DNA of 64,000 nt from Streptococcus didelphis DSM 15616 (GTDB lineage Bacteria > Bacillota > Bacilli > Lactobacillales > Streptococcaceae): the NCBI RefSeq assembly GCF_000380005.1, contig NZ_KB904189.1, positions 124,001-188,000 of the forward strand, read 5' to 3'. Shown one piece after another: positions 9,155-18,623 of the stretch. The stretch's first letter is position 1. Each line of letters begins with the position of its first letter. A program made the position numbers and the translations under genes. Below the pieces are notes generated by a model that worked only from the letters and a program-made list of their open reading frames with translations, searched no databases and was not told where the DNA came from.

Positions 9155-9206
9155 AAAAAACAAGAAGTCATTGGGCATTAAAACCCCAGAACTTCTTGTT
9201 TTTCTT
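9155..9206. terminator. Terminator after the C5a-peptidase-like gene
   Basis: AAAAACAAGAAGT pairs with ACTTCTTGTTTTT across a loop containing a second small stem, ending in a T-rich tract. Confidence 0.8.
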
Positions 9207-9242
9207 TTATTTCAAGTATGGATTCAACTAAATTCTTCTAAA

Positions 9243-9280
9243 AAAGTGCATTCTTAAAGTAAGAGGTGCACTTTCTTTTT
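9243..9280. terminator. Second hairpin, probably bidirectional terminator
   Basis: AAAGTGCA and TGCACTTT flank a 16-base loop, with A-rich and T-rich flanks on the two sides. It sits between two converging genes. Confidence 0.6.
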
Positions 9281-9341
9281 TATAAATAGCTTGTTAGGGA
9301 TTATTAGAGAGCTAGTTTGCTCTTAATATTCTCCTCATAGC

Positions 9342-10283
9342 TTACTTGTTTGGTTTAGAAATGAAGATAAGCTTTTCCTTTTTTAATTGCCAAGCTAGGA
9401 TAAAGGTTCCAGCAAGTAAGACTAGACAGGTTAGAAAACTTCCTTCTATACCAAACTCCCCACCAGAGATCCAGTTAGCAACCCCTGATTTCCCAGAAAC
9501 ATGGAGTAGGGATTTTCCTGCTTCCTGACCACTTACAGCTACGCCAAAAATATTTCCCTGAGCAAAGTTCCAAGCTCCGTGTAGTCCCGCAACACCCCAA
9601 AGATTATCTGTTTTAATCATGTAAAGGGCCATAAAAATTCCTGATAAGGTAATGCAAAGAATAGAAGGAATGGTCACATGATCATTACTTAGATGGAGAA
9701 CTCCAAAGAGACTTCCTGAGATGGCAATAGCAATAGCTAAGTTGCTTCGCTTATTTATAATAGGTAAGAGCCAACCACGGGTTAAAAGTTCTTCTGTTCC
9801 ACCCTGGATAAACCAAAAAGGTATGGTAGATAAAACATACAAGATGGCTGACATGGAAAAATCAATCTTATTTAATGTGATTCCTCCAAAGAGATAGACC
9901 ACCCCTACAGATATAGACAAGATGAGCATTCCTACAGCCCAGCCTTTTAAAATCTCTAAAAATCTATCCTTTCGGAAAAAGCCTAAACTTTTGATTGGTC
10001 GTTTTTCATACCATTTGACCCAGGCAAAATTGACCACTGCAATAACTGCAAAAAGTCCAAGCTGAACATGCAGCCCTTCGATAGCATCCAGATAAGGTTC
10101 GATATTGACGTGACCATTGCCTATGAAAAGTTTTAATAAGTAAAGAGGTCCTGATAAGAGAAGGTATCCAAGCGTCCCTCCCACATTAATAAAGACATCA
10201 ACCATGACACAGGCGATAATAATCATTAACCAAGCTGGGAGCTTTTGATAGCGGTTAGTTGGTAATTGTAACATTTTTTTCAT
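9342..10283 (-). CDS. CPBP-family intramembrane metalloprotease (CAAX/Abi type)
   Basis: This 313-residue membrane protein has about eight hydrophobic segments. The family's three motifs are present in order: GGTEELLTRGWLLP (the EExxxR motif), FGVLHLSND (FxxxH) and HGAWNF. Such proteins cleave membrane substrates or provide immunity to bacteriocins; nothing here points to a particular substrate. I chose the ATG at 10283, since the open frame's earlier TTG at 10289 is less likely. No bacteriocin gene is visible nearby. It stands alone between converging terminators and the RpiR regulator. Confidence 0.88.
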   Translation of the reverse strand: MKKMLQLPTNRYQKLPAWLMIIIACVMVDVFINVGGTLGYLLLSGPLYLLKLFIGNGHVNIEPYLDAIEGLHVQLGLFAVIAVVNFAWVKWYEKRPIKSLGFFRKDRFLEILKGWAVGMLILSISVGVVYLFGGITLNKIDFSMSAILYVLSTIPFWFIQGGTEELLTRGWLLPIINKRSNLAIAIAISGSLFGVLHLSNDHVTIPSILCITLSGIFMALYMIKTDNLWGVAGLHGAWNFAQGNIFGVAVSGQEAGKSLLHVSGKSGVANWISGGEFGIEGSFLTCLVLLAGTFILAWQLKKEKLIFISKPNK

Positions 10284-10504
10284 TAGCAAATTCTTCCTTC
10301 TTTCGATTTTTTCATTAGGTGAAAATTATTTTTATAAATTGTCTTTAAGAGACAACAATTCTCATTTAATACTCCTTATTCTAACATAATTCTTTTAAAA
10401 ATAGCAGTTGTGTAAAGAGATTTCTCTATAATAAATAAAAGAGCCTTCCCTTCTTAAATGTATTTTAAACTTTCACAAAGCTTGAGAAAGCAGATTTTTA
10501 ACTT

Positions 10505-11263
10505 TTAGAGGTAGTTATCCAGTCGCATTATTAAACTTTCAAACAAGAGAACCTCAACGACATTTAAATTCAATCGATGCCGTAATTTTTGGCGGGTCGA
10601 GGGGGAATTGTAGACACAGATAGTTTGGTCGCTCATCTGAACAAGAGGGGAATTAAAGGAAGTAACCGCAAGAATTGTTGTATGGCGTTGCTTGGCAGAC
10701 ATGAGAACCTTATTAATGCTGCCGTCACTGCCACTGAGTGAAAAAATTAAAATGACATCCTGGTCTGTAGCAATATCACAGACCCGTTGGATGCTATGCT
10801 GTTCATAATAGTCGTTGGACCAAATATTAACTAACTTTAACTTACGATTAAAGTCAGAAGCAACCATCGAGCTAGACCCAATGCCTATACAAAAGACCCT
10901 GCGAGCCTTTAAGATATGTTCAGCAAAGAGATTAAAGTCTTCTTCACAAAAGATGTCTAAATTTTGTTGTAAGTTAAGAGATAATTGGTTTTTAAAGTAA
11001 TCCCAAGATAAAACCTGCTTCTTGTTTTCAGAGTTTTCTTGGGCGCGTTTTGAAAACTGCAAATTATATTTTAATTCACTATAGGATTCATAGCCCATTT
11101 TTTTACAGGCCCGAATCACCGTTGATGAAGATAACAATAAATCCTGTGAAATGCTTTTAAGTGTAACATTTTCAATGCTATCTTGCTTTAGTAAGTAATC
11201 GATAACTTCCGCTTCACGATTTGATAATAATAAATATTTCTCTTGATAGTTATCAAAAAACAT
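10505..11263 (-). CDS. RpiR/MurR-family transcriptional regulator with SIS domain
   Basis: This 252-residue regulator has an N-terminal RpiR-type helix-turn-helix (LKSISQDLLLSSSTVIRACKKMGYESYSELK spans about residues 40-70) and a C-terminal sugar-isomerase (SIS) domain with IGIGSSSMVASDF and IFSLSGSDGSI phosphosugar-binding loops. The ATG at 11263 has GAGGGAG upstream and is preferred over the frame's earlier start. It is divergent from a PTS operon and most likely controls it in response to a phosphosugar. Palindromes in the shared promoter region are candidate operators. Confidence 0.88.
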   Translation of the reverse strand: MFFDNYQEKYLLLSNREAEVIDYLLKQDSIENVTLKSISQDLLLSSSTVIRACKKMGYESYSELKYNLQFSKRAQENSENKKQVLSWDYFKNQLSLNLQQNLDIFCEEDFNLFAEHILKARRVFCIGIGSSSMVASDFNRKLKLVNIWSNDYYEQHSIQRVCDIATDQDVILIFSLSGSDGSINKVLMSAKQRHTTILAVTSFNSPLVQMSDQTICVYNSPSTRQKLRHRLNLNVVEVLLFESLIMRLDNYL

Positions 11264-11321
11264 TATACTCCCTCTATTAACCAATAGTTTTCTAATATAT
11301 TAAGACGCTATGGTTTATTAT

Positions 11322-11335
11322 AGTAAAATTTTACT
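11322..11335. promoter_or_regulatory. Palindrome AGTAAAATTTTACT, candidate RpiR operator
   Basis: A perfect 14-bp palindrome lies between the divergent regulator and PTS genes. A related imperfect copy with GTAAAT and ATTTAC arms occurs near 11414-11429, close to the EIICB ribosome-binding site. Paired similar palindromes suggest operators for the neighbouring RpiR protein. Confidence 0.5.
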
Positions 11336-11444
11336 CTAATAGCAAAATTTTTTAAGAAGAGTAAATTTTTTGAAAAGGCTCTCATACTATTAAAATTTTG
11401 TTAAACTAATAGAGTAAATTAAAATTTACCAAAAGGAGATTTTT

Positions 11445-13115
11445 ATGTCAGAGAAAAGTAAATTTGTTGCGGCCTTTGAACAATTTGGTCGTTCCTTCTT
11501 GCTCCCGGTGTCGGTTTTGCCAGGTGCAGGGATTATTCAGGGGATTGGAACAGCCTTTACAAATGCCAATACATTGGAGATGTTCCCATTTTTTAAAAAT
11601 GAAATCTTCCAGTTTGTGATGAAATTTTTCATTACTCTTGGAAGTACTGCTTTTAGTAATTTACCTGTTATTTTTGCGGTAGGTGTGGCTGTAGGTCTAG
11701 CACGTCGTGAAAAAGGCTCTGCTGCCTTATCAGGTTTACTTGGTTTCTTAGTGCTTCACTATGTCCTACACTTTTTACTAGCAGAAACAGGGCATTTGGT
11801 TAATACCGCCGGGATGCAAAGTGGGGATGCAAAGCTTGCCCTATCAAATGCCATGCAAACAAATGTTCTTGGTATTCAAACCATGGACCTCAGTGTTTTT
11901 GGAGGGATAATTGTTGGTATCACAGTTTACTTTGTCCATAAATGGGCTGTTAAACAAGAATTACCTACTATTATTGGTTTCTTCAGTGGACCACGCTTTG
12001 TTCCTATCGTTACTATGGTTGTTATGTCAGTTGTAGCTGTTTTACTCTTTTTCATCTGGCCAACTGTGCAAATGGGAATCAGTGCTTTGTCCCTTATGAT
12101 TTTAAAATCTGGTCCTATCGGAACCTTTCTATATGGGCTTATTGAACGTTCACTCTTACCTTTTGGTCTTCACCACGGGCTTAACTGGCCAGTACGTACT
12201 ACTGAACTTGGTGGTTCATGGATTATTAATGGTGAACATGTTTCAGGGACAGTTAATGCTTACCTTGCTTCACTTGCTGACCCTTCTATCACATCAATTG
12301 ATCCTTCTATCACTCGCTTTAATGGTGGTAAGTTCGTCTACTTCATGTTTGGTCTTTCTGGTGCAGCCTTTGCTATGTATAAAACAGCAGCTCCTGCCAA
12401 ACGTAAAATTGCTGGTTCCCTTTTATTTGCTGCGGCAGCCACTTCTTTCTTGACAGGGATTACAGAACCTATTGAATTCACTTTCTTATTTGTTGCACCG
12501 CTTTTATACGCAGCCCACGCTGTTCTTGCAGGTAGCGCCCTCTTTGTGATGCATATGCTTGGCGCTGGTGTTGCTACTCCAACTGGACATGGCTTTATTA
12601 ACCTAGTGATTTACGGGGTACTTCAAGGGCCTAAAACCCACTGGTGGCTTGTTTTCCTAGTTGGTATTCCTTATTTCTTCCTCTACTACTTTATCTTCAA
12701 GTTTATGATTCTTAAATTTGACTTTAAAACGCCTGGACGCGGAGGTGGTGACGAAGAAGTTCGTCTAGCAAGTAAACAAGAGGCTCGTGGTAAGTACGGG
12801 CTTAAGATCCAACAAATTGGTAAAGAAGATGGCTCTACGACAAAAGCCCTCAGCAAGCAAGAAAAGACCCACAAACAAGCCCTTGGTCTCATTGAAGCTC
12901 ACGGTGGAGCTGACAACATCCTAGACGTTAACGCTTGTATCACCCGCTTGAGAATTGACGTCAAGGATAAATCAGTGGTTGATAAAAAAATCATTCAAAG
13001 TGATTATGAAGCTATGGGATTTGCTGAAAATGGTATGCAAATGCAATCTATTTATGGCGCTTATGCCAATGTTCTTAAAAATGAAATTCGTGATATTCTA
13101 GGTATGGAGGAATAG
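11445..13115 (+). CDS. PTS glucose/maltose-type EIICB permease
   Basis: This 556-residue fusion has an EIIC membrane domain (about residues 1-430, ten or so membrane spans, with the GLHHGLNWP and GITEPIEFTFLF substrate-site motifs of the glucose superfamily) followed by an EIIB domain with phosphocysteine Cys498 in ACITRLRIDV. It is closest in layout to MalX/GlcB-type proteins. The sugar is not certain: the operon encodes no glycosidase or phosphosugar isomerase, only a HAD phosphatase. The separate EIIA two genes downstream completes the system. AAAAGGAG precedes the ATG. Confidence 0.88.
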   Translation: MSEKSKFVAAFEQFGRSFLLPVSVLPGAGIIQGIGTAFTNANTLEMFPFFKNEIFQFVMKFFITLGSTAFSNLPVIFAVGVAVGLARREKGSAALSGLLGFLVLHYVLHFLLAETGHLVNTAGMQSGDAKLALSNAMQTNVLGIQTMDLSVFGGIIVGITVYFVHKWAVKQELPTIIGFFSGPRFVPIVTMVVMSVVAVLLFFIWPTVQMGISALSLMILKSGPIGTFLYGLIERSLLPFGLHHGLNWPVRTTELGGSWIINGEHVSGTVNAYLASLADPSITSIDPSITRFNGGKFVYFMFGLSGAAFAMYKTAAPAKRKIAGSLLFAAAATSFLTGITEPIEFTFLFVAPLLYAAHAVLAGSALFVMHMLGAGVATPTGHGFINLVIYGVLQGPKTHWWLVFLVGIPYFFLYYFIFKFMILKFDFKTPGRGGGDEEVRLASKQEARGKYGLKIQQIGKEDGSTTKALSKQEKTHKQALGLIEAHGGADNILDVNACITRLRIDVKDKSVVDKKIIQSDYEAMGFAENGMQMQSIYGAYANVLKNEIRDILGMEE

Positions 13116-13117
13116 TA

Positions 13118-13903
13118 GTGACTGGTAAAATCTTATGCGTAACAGACTTAGACGGCACTTTTGTCAAAGACTCAAAAATCATTTCAGCAAAAGATTTACA
13201 GGCTTATGAAAAATTAAAAAAACTGGGGGATTTTGCCCTAGCAACTGGTCGGTCCCTCAAGGAAATACACTATCTAGTTGACAAGTATAAGCTTAACCTA
13301 CAGCATGCTATTGCCTTTAATGGAGCACTTGTCGAAAGTGGAGATAAGATTATTTTTGCACAAGAAATAGCTAAAAGTGAATTAAATCCACTTTTGGAAT
13401 ATTTAGCTAAAGAAAAATTGATTTTTGATGCTCTTGACAATCAGGCACGTTTAGGAAATTACTGGACAGATGAGAGCGAGCGCCTTTGGGGAATGGAGCT
13501 CATTCAATCTAATCAGCCCTTTCACTTATTAGATAATCGTACTATTTATAAAATTAATATTCGACCTGAAAAATCACAAACAGCGCATTATTTAGATGAT
13601 TTAGGTCAAAGCTTCCTGAATTTAGAAGTCTTTGAAGCGGGTGCCAGACGTATCGAAGTTACCGCCAAGGCTATTTCCAAAGGGTCTGGACTTAAGAAAG
13701 TTAAAGGGCCTTATGACTTAACCATAGCATTTGGGGATTCTGGCAATGATTTGGCCCTCTTTGAAGAAGTAGATATTGCTTATTGCATGAGCCATTCTCC
13801 ACAAGCTGTAAAGGAGAAGGCTGATTATGTGCTTGATACTTTTGCCCAAGCTGTTGACCATTTAGAAGGCATCCTTGCCAAGCAACTTAATCATTATTCC
13901 TAA
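13118..13903 (+). CDS. Cof-type HAD-family sugar phosphatase
   Basis: This 261-residue HAD phosphatase carries the nucleophile motif VTDLDGTF, the LATGR motif II, a lysine region near KAISKGSGL, and the AFGDSGNDL motif IV with metal-binding aspartates. It belongs to the Cof/YidA group, which hydrolyses phosphosugars and related metabolites. It starts with GTG at 13118, with GGAGG seven bases upstream, two bases after the EIICB stop. Its place between PTS genes suggests it dephosphorylates the imported sugar phosphate or prevents toxic accumulation; this is inference. Confidence 0.87.
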   Translation: MTGKILCVTDLDGTFVKDSKIISAKDLQAYEKLKKLGDFALATGRSLKEIHYLVDKYKLNLQHAIAFNGALVESGDKIIFAQEIAKSELNPLLEYLAKEKLIFDALDNQARLGNYWTDESERLWGMELIQSNQPFHLLDNRTIYKINIRPEKSQTAHYLDDLGQSFLNLEVFEAGARRIEVTAKAISKGSGLKKVKGPYDLTIAFGDSGNDLALFEEVDIAYCMSHSPQAVKEKADYVLDTFAQAVDHLEGILAKQLNHYS

Positions 13904-13916
13904 GGAGAGAAAGATA

Positions 13917-14444
13917 ATGTTAAATGGATTTATGAAACGTTTTGGTCTTGATAAAGATCAAGAAAAAACACAGGCTATAGCAGAAGACCTGCTAGCAGTG
14001 GCAGATGGTCACGTAATTTCAATTACTGATGTCAAGGACCCTGTTTTTGCCCAAAAAATGATTGGTGATGGCTTTGCCTGCATTCCAGATAATGGCAGTG
14101 TCTATTCACCTGTTTCCGGTACAATTACTACTGTTTTCCCAACCAAGCATGCTTATGGGATAACAACTGATCAAGGTCTAGAAGTCCTCATTCACATTGG
14201 TATTGACACTGTTAGTCTCAAAGAAGATGCTTTTGTAACCAACCTTAAGAGTGGAGATGCTATTAAAGCAGGGGATTTAATAGCTAGTGTTGACTTAGAT
14301 ATTCTCAAAAAAGAAGAAAAAGACCCTAGTGTGATTGTAATTATCCCAAATTCTCAAGATGTTTCTGAAGTCCAACTACTTAAGACTGGCCTACAAGCTG
14401 CCAAGACAAGGGTGGCCCAGGTTAGTCTCAACTCAGTAGACTAA
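13917..14444 (+). CDS. PTS EIIA, glucose type
   Basis: This 175-residue EIIA-Glc-type domain has phosphohistidine His93 in LIHIGIDTV and the companion His78 in PTKHAYG. It phosphorylates the EIIB domain of the permease encoded at 11445. The ATG at 13917 follows AAGGAGAG; the longer frame overlaps the HAD gene and lacks family similarity. It is the last gene of the three-gene operon and is followed by a strong terminator. Confidence 0.9.
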   Translation: MLNGFMKRFGLDKDQEKTQAIAEDLLAVADGHVISITDVKDPVFAQKMIGDGFACIPDNGSVYSPVSGTITTVFPTKHAYGITTDQGLEVLIHIGIDTVSLKEDAFVTNLKSGDAIKAGDLIASVDLDILKKEEKDPSVIVIIPNSQDVSEVQLLKTGLQAAKTRVAQVSLNSVD

Positions 14445-14487
14445 TGACTACCCTTATCTTTCTAAATTGAGAAAGATAGTAACTCAC

Positions 14488-14526
14488 AAAAAAGAAGCCT
14501 GGATTACTTCTCTGGCTTCTTTTTTT
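14488..14526. terminator. Bidirectional terminator between PTS EIIA and leuS
   Basis: AAAAAGAAGCC and GGCTTCTTTTT pair over a 14-base loop; both strands end in T-runs, so it can serve both converging units. Confidence 0.85.
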
Positions 14527-14528
14527 GG

Positions 14529-17030
14529 CTATTTAATAACAATATTAACTAATTTATTAGGTACTGCAATAACCTTAACAATGGTTTTTCCTGCAATTTC
14601 AGCCTGTACTTTGCTATCAGCTAGGGCAAGAGCTTCTAAGTCTTCTTTTGGTAAATCCTTAGCTACCCTTAGTTTAGCTTTAACTTTTCCTTTGATTTGG
14701 ACAACAATTTCAAGATCATTTTCAACTAATTTGGCAGCATTCCACTGAGGCCAAGCAACATAAGCCAGAGATTCTTCTGACTTGGTCAAAACTTGCCATA
14801 ATTCTTCACCCAAGTGTGGTGCAAATGGCGCAATTAATTGAACAAAGCCTTTGGCATACTCCACATAAAGTTTTTCTTCTTTATTAGCAGCATTAACAAA
14901 AATCATCAACTGAGCAATGGCAGTATTAAACTTCATGGTATCGATGTGTTCTGTGACTGTTTTTACGGTTTCATTGTAAATCTTATCTAGAGCTCCGCTA
15001 TTGTCAGAAGACATTTCTTTAGTAGTAATCAGACGATAAACACGGTCTAAGAACTTACGGCTACCTTCTAATCCTTCCTCAGACCAGGCAATTGAAGCAT
15101 CAAGTGGGCCCATGAACATTTCATAGACACGAAGGGTATCAGCACCATATTGCTCAACCACATCATCAGGGTTAACAACATTTTTAAGGGATTTGGACAT
15201 TTTAGCAGGTGCTTGTTCTAGTTCTTCACCTGTTTCCATGTGGAAGTAAAAACCGTCACGCTTTTCGACCTTATCAGTAGCAACTAGGGCCCCACGGTGG
15301 TCACGGTAGCTAGTTCCTAAAATCATTCCTTGGTTGTAAAGTTTTTGGAAGGGTTCTTTGGTAGGAACTACTCCAAGGTCATAGAGAACCTTGTGCCAGA
15401 AGCGGGCATAGAGCAGATGAAGAACTGCATGTTCAGCACCACCAATATAAATATCAACTGGTAGCCATTCTTTCAAGAGTTCTGGATCAGCAAGTTGTTT
15501 GTCATTATGAGGGTCAATATAGCGCAAATAGTACCAACTTGAACCTGCCCACTGAGGCATGGTATTGGTTTCACGACGTCCTTTAACCCCATCTTCGCGT
15601 GTTACTTGAAGCCAATCTGTCAGATTAGCTAAAGGTGACTCACCTGTTCCTGAAGGACGAATATCTTTTGTAACTGGTAAAACAAGAGGAAGCTGTTCTT
15701 CTGGAAGAGCTGTTGAGGTCCCATCTTCCCAATGCACAATAGGAATTGGCTCACCCCAGTAACGTTGGCGTGAAAAGAGCCAGTCGCGCAAACGATAAGT
15801 TACTTGACCCTGGCCACAACCCTTTTCTTCTAGCCAGCTAATCATTTGTGACATGGCTTCAGCCTTGTCCAAACTATCTAAGAAATCAGAATTAATATGG
15901 GGACCATCTTCGGTGTAGGCCGCTTCTTGAACATTGCCACCTTCTAAAACTGGGATAATTTCTAAGTTAAATTGCTTAGCAAACTCCCAATCACGGTTAT
16001 CATGAGCAGGTACTGCCATAATAGCGCCGGTTCCATAGCTTGCAAGCACATAGTCAGCAATCCAAATTGGGATTTCTTTACCATTAACGGGGTTAATAGC
16101 GTAACTTCCAGTCCAAACTCCTGTTTTTTCCTTGGCAAGGTCTGTACGTGCTAGGTCTGATTTTAGGCTGGCTTGTTGTTTATATTCTGACACTACTTGT
16201 GCTTGGTCTTTACTTGTAATAGCGTCAACAAGCGCATGCTCAGGTGCTAAAACGGCATAAGTGGCTCCAAATAGGGTGTCAGGACGGGTTGTAAAGACTG
16301 TAAAGACTTGGTCAGTGCCCTTAATTTTAAAAGTAACATTAGCCCCTTCAGATTTTCCAATCCAATTGCGTTGCATATCCTTGATAGATTCTGGCCAATC
16401 AACTTCTTCCAGATCCTCTAGGAGACGTTCTGCATAGGCAGTAATTTTTAGCATCCACTGGCGCATAGGCTTACGCACAACTGGGTAACCACCTCGTTCT
16501 GATGTGCCATCTGGTAAGACTTCTTCATTGGCAATAGCTGTCCCTAGTTCTTCAACCCAGTTGACTGGAACTTCAGCCTCATAGGTCAAGCCTTTTTCAT
16601 AGAGCTTAGTAAAGATCCATTGTGTCCACTTGTAATAATTCGGATCAGTAGTGTTAATCTCACGGTCCCAATCATAGGAAAAGCCTAGGGCATTAATTTG
16701 ACGCTTGAAATTGGCAACATTTTCAGCTGTAAAATCCGCTGGGTCATTCCCTGTGTCCATGGCATATTGTTCTGCTGGCAAGCCAAAAGCATCCCAGCCC
16801 ATTGGATGAAGGACATTGTGGCCTTGTGAGCGTTTGAAGCGACTTAAAATATCAGTTGCTGTGTATCCTTCTGGATGTCCCACGTGCAGGCCTGCTCCTG
16901 AAGGATAAGGAAACATGTCTAGGGCATAAAATTTTGGTTTACTCGTATCTGTTCCTGTTTTGAAGGTATGATTTTTCGCCCAATAGTTTTGCCATTTAGG
17001 TTCAATTTCTTTATGATTGTAAAATGTCAT
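14529..17030 (-). CDS. leuS: Leucyl-tRNA synthetase
   Basis: This 833-residue class Ia aminoacyl-tRNA synthetase charges tRNA-Leu. The HIGH-equivalent is HVGHPEG in the N-terminal Rossmann fold ([17 protein letters not shown]), the editing domain shows [10 protein letters not shown] and [14 protein letters not shown], and the KMSKS loop is present as [12 protein letters not shown]. The C-terminal anticodon and added domains are complete. Length is typical for Firmicutes. It appears monocistronic. An extended -10 (TGCTATAAT) lies about 36-44 bases upstream at 17066-17074; no T-box leader is visible. Confidence 0.97.
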   Translation of the reverse strand: MTFYNHKEIEPKWQNYWAKNHTFKTGTDTSKPKFYALDMFPYPSGAGLHVGHPEGYTATDILSRFKRSQGHNVLHPMGWDAFGLPAEQYAMDTGNDPADFTAENVANFKRQINALGFSYDWDREINTTDPNYYKWTQWIFTKLYEKGLTYEAEVPVNWVEELGTAIANEEVLPDGTSERGGYPVVRKPMRQWMLKITAYAERLLEDLEEVDWPESIKDMQRNWIGKSEGANVTFKIKGTDQVFTVFTTRPDTLFGATYAVLAPEHALVDAITSKDQAQVVSEYKQQASLKSDLARTDLAKEKTGVWTGSYAINPVNGKEIPIWIADYVLASYGTGAIMAVPAHDNRDWEFAKQFNLEIIPVLEGGNVQEAAYTEDGPHINSDFLDSLDKAEAMSQMISWLEEKGCGQGQVTYRLRDWLFSRQRYWGEPIPIVHWEDGTSTALPEEQLPLVLPVTKDIRPSGTGESPLANLTDWLQVTREDGVKGRRETNTMPQWAGSSWYYLRYIDPHNDKQLADPELLKEWLPVDIYIGGAEHAVLHLLYARFWHKVLYDLGVVPTKEPFQKLYNQGMILGTSYRDHRGALVATDKVEKRDGFYFHMETGEELEQAPAKMSKSLKNVVNPDDVVEQYGADTLRVYEMFMGPLDASIAWSEEGLEGSRKFLDRVYRLITTKEMSSDNSGALDKIYNETVKTVTEHIDTMKFNTAIAQLMIFVNAANKEEKLYVEYAKGFVQLIAPFAPHLGEELWQVLTKSEESLAYVAWPQWNAAKLVENDLEIVVQIKGKVKAKLRVAKDLPKEDLEALALADSKVQAEIAGKTIVKVIAVPNKLVNIVIK

Positions 17031-17161
17031 ATGGATTCTCCCATGTAAAAAATCTAGTTCTTTCTATTATAGCATAAATAATGATGCATTATAGTAGTAA
17101 TTAAGAACAATAACTCTATCTCTCGGTAATCACTTCTGCTCAGAAAAACAAAGCTGTAAGA

Positions 17162-18403
17162 TTAGTCATTAAATACCTTTTCTATTTTAAGGATATGCCT
17201 GCTTGGAGCTTTTGTCTTCTGCTCAATGACCTCTTCTTGCCTTAACTGCTTGATAGTATCTTTAATTGTTTTTTTAGGGTAGTGTGCTGATAAAATAGCA
17301 ATAATGTCATTGTCTCTAATACCGTCTTTGGAATTATCTACAAAAACTGTTGACTGAAATACTAAATATAAGATTCTTTTTTGTAACTCTGATCTCTCTT
17401 TTAAATTATCTAACTTGGTAGAGAAATTATCTAACAGGGATTTTTTATCTTCAAGTATGGAAATAATATCATCTTGACCTTCTTTCAGCATTTGTAAAAT
17501 AGTTATTACAAAAAATGTGCCCTCTGCTTTATTATCATAGTCTCCAGTTGTTTTAAAGGCTTTATAATATTTTTTCTTGTTTTCTTTAATTTTCTGTGAT
17601 ATTACGAGACCCGAAAAAATATCCAATTTTCGTGATAAGTATCTTGATAAAATATAACGCCCAGTACGCCCATTACCGTCATAAAAAGGGTGAACATTTT
17701 CAAAAAAGAAATGTGATAAACTGGCTTTTATTAGAAATGGAACTGTTCTATCATTTATAAAACTAATCCAACTCGACAGCATAATAAGTATTGTTTTTTC
17801 TTCTGTTGGTGGTAGATGCTCTAACTTACCTGTATTCTCATCAAGAATATTAATATAGCCATCTCGAAATAAGTAACCATCTAGTGCATTATCTCCTTCT
17901 ATCTCACCATCAGTTAAATTATCATAAATCTCTCTAATTATATTGATACTATCTATCCTCAAATCCTCTTGAGTAATAATATCATGATACATTCGAACTG
18001 TAGATAGTAGTCTAATCTTATGATTTTTACCCTTTTGTGATAGAGCCTTAAATGCTTCAGAAACCTCTTTACGTGTTGTTTTTACCCCTTCTATTTCATT
18101 AGTATCAATAATAGATTTATATAATTGTTCTTTGTAAAACTGCTCTTTAGCAATAGCTGGCAGAGCATTAGCAAGTTCTTTAATAGTATTTGAATTTTCC
18201 TGTATTTGTTGCGATAATAGTTGTACCTCAAGCAGAGGCACAACAAAGAGGGGATAATCTCTTTCTTTTGGTAGATCTCTTTTCATCAAACTAGGATACA
18301 TTTCAGTTTTTATCACACCTATAGTAGAAAATCTTTTTTGATATTCTTGTTTATTGTCATCATTATTGTTATATTTTACTATTTTTAATTCTTTATAGTC
18401 CAT
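17162..18403 (-). CDS. Fic-family protein, class II (AMP-transferase type)
   Basis: This 413-residue protein carries a complete Fic active site, HPFYDGNGRTGR at 238-249, so the catalytic His238 and phosphate-binding loop are intact. An N-terminal Fic_N segment contains TNEIEG at 101-106, matching the (S/T)xxxE(G/N) inhibitory helix motif that marks class II self-inhibited Fic proteins. A C-terminal winged-helix-like part follows (about 340-410). Such proteins transfer AMP from ATP onto target proteins. The target is unknown. It stands alone, between leuS and a terminator, and has a lower-GC, Asn/Lys-rich composition that hints at acquisition. Confidence 0.88.
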   Translation of the reverse strand: MDYKELKIVKYNNNDDNKQEYQKRFSTIGVIKTEMYPSLMKRDLPKERDYPLFVVPLLEVQLLSQQIQENSNTIKELANALPAIAKEQFYKEQLYKSIIDTNEIEGVKTTRKEVSEAFKALSQKGKNHKIRLLSTVRMYHDIITQEDLRIDSINIIREIYDNLTDGEIEGDNALDGYLFRDGYINILDENTGKLEHLPPTEEKTILIMLSSWISFINDRTVPFLIKASLSHFFFENVHPFYDGNGRTGRYILSRYLSRKLDIFSGLVISQKIKENKKKYYKAFKTTGDYDNKAEGTFFVITILQMLKEGQDDIISILEDKKSLLDNFSTKLDNLKERSELQKRILYLVFQSTVFVDNSKDGIRDNDIIAILSAHYPKKTIKDTIKQLRQEEVIEQKTKAPSRHILKIEKVFND

Positions 18404-18533
18404 AATGCCCTCAACTTTTTAAAATATGCCTTATTTTCAAAAAGTTTATCATATATTTCGATATTTAACAACATAATATGGTACTTTTAAAAAAGTAGTA
18501 AACATAGGTTTTACACTATCTGTGTCTGTCTTT

Positions 18534-18576
18534 AAAAAAACTCTACTTATTTAGTCATAAGCAGAGTTTTTCTTTT
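18534..18576 (-). terminator. Terminator downstream of the 450-residue secreted protein gene
   Basis: CTCTACTTAT pairs with ATAAGCAGAG (one mismatch) over a six-base loop; a run of A on the plus strand gives a T-run for the minus-strand transcript. Confidence 0.75.
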
Positions 18577-18623
18577 TCTAATTAAAGAATATCTAAATGA
18601 AGAAATCGTCTCAGGTTCTTAGT

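Noticed and set aside
17031..17161. T-box leader upstream of leuS
   Set aside because: The gap is too short and lacks the T-box sequence or specifier stem.
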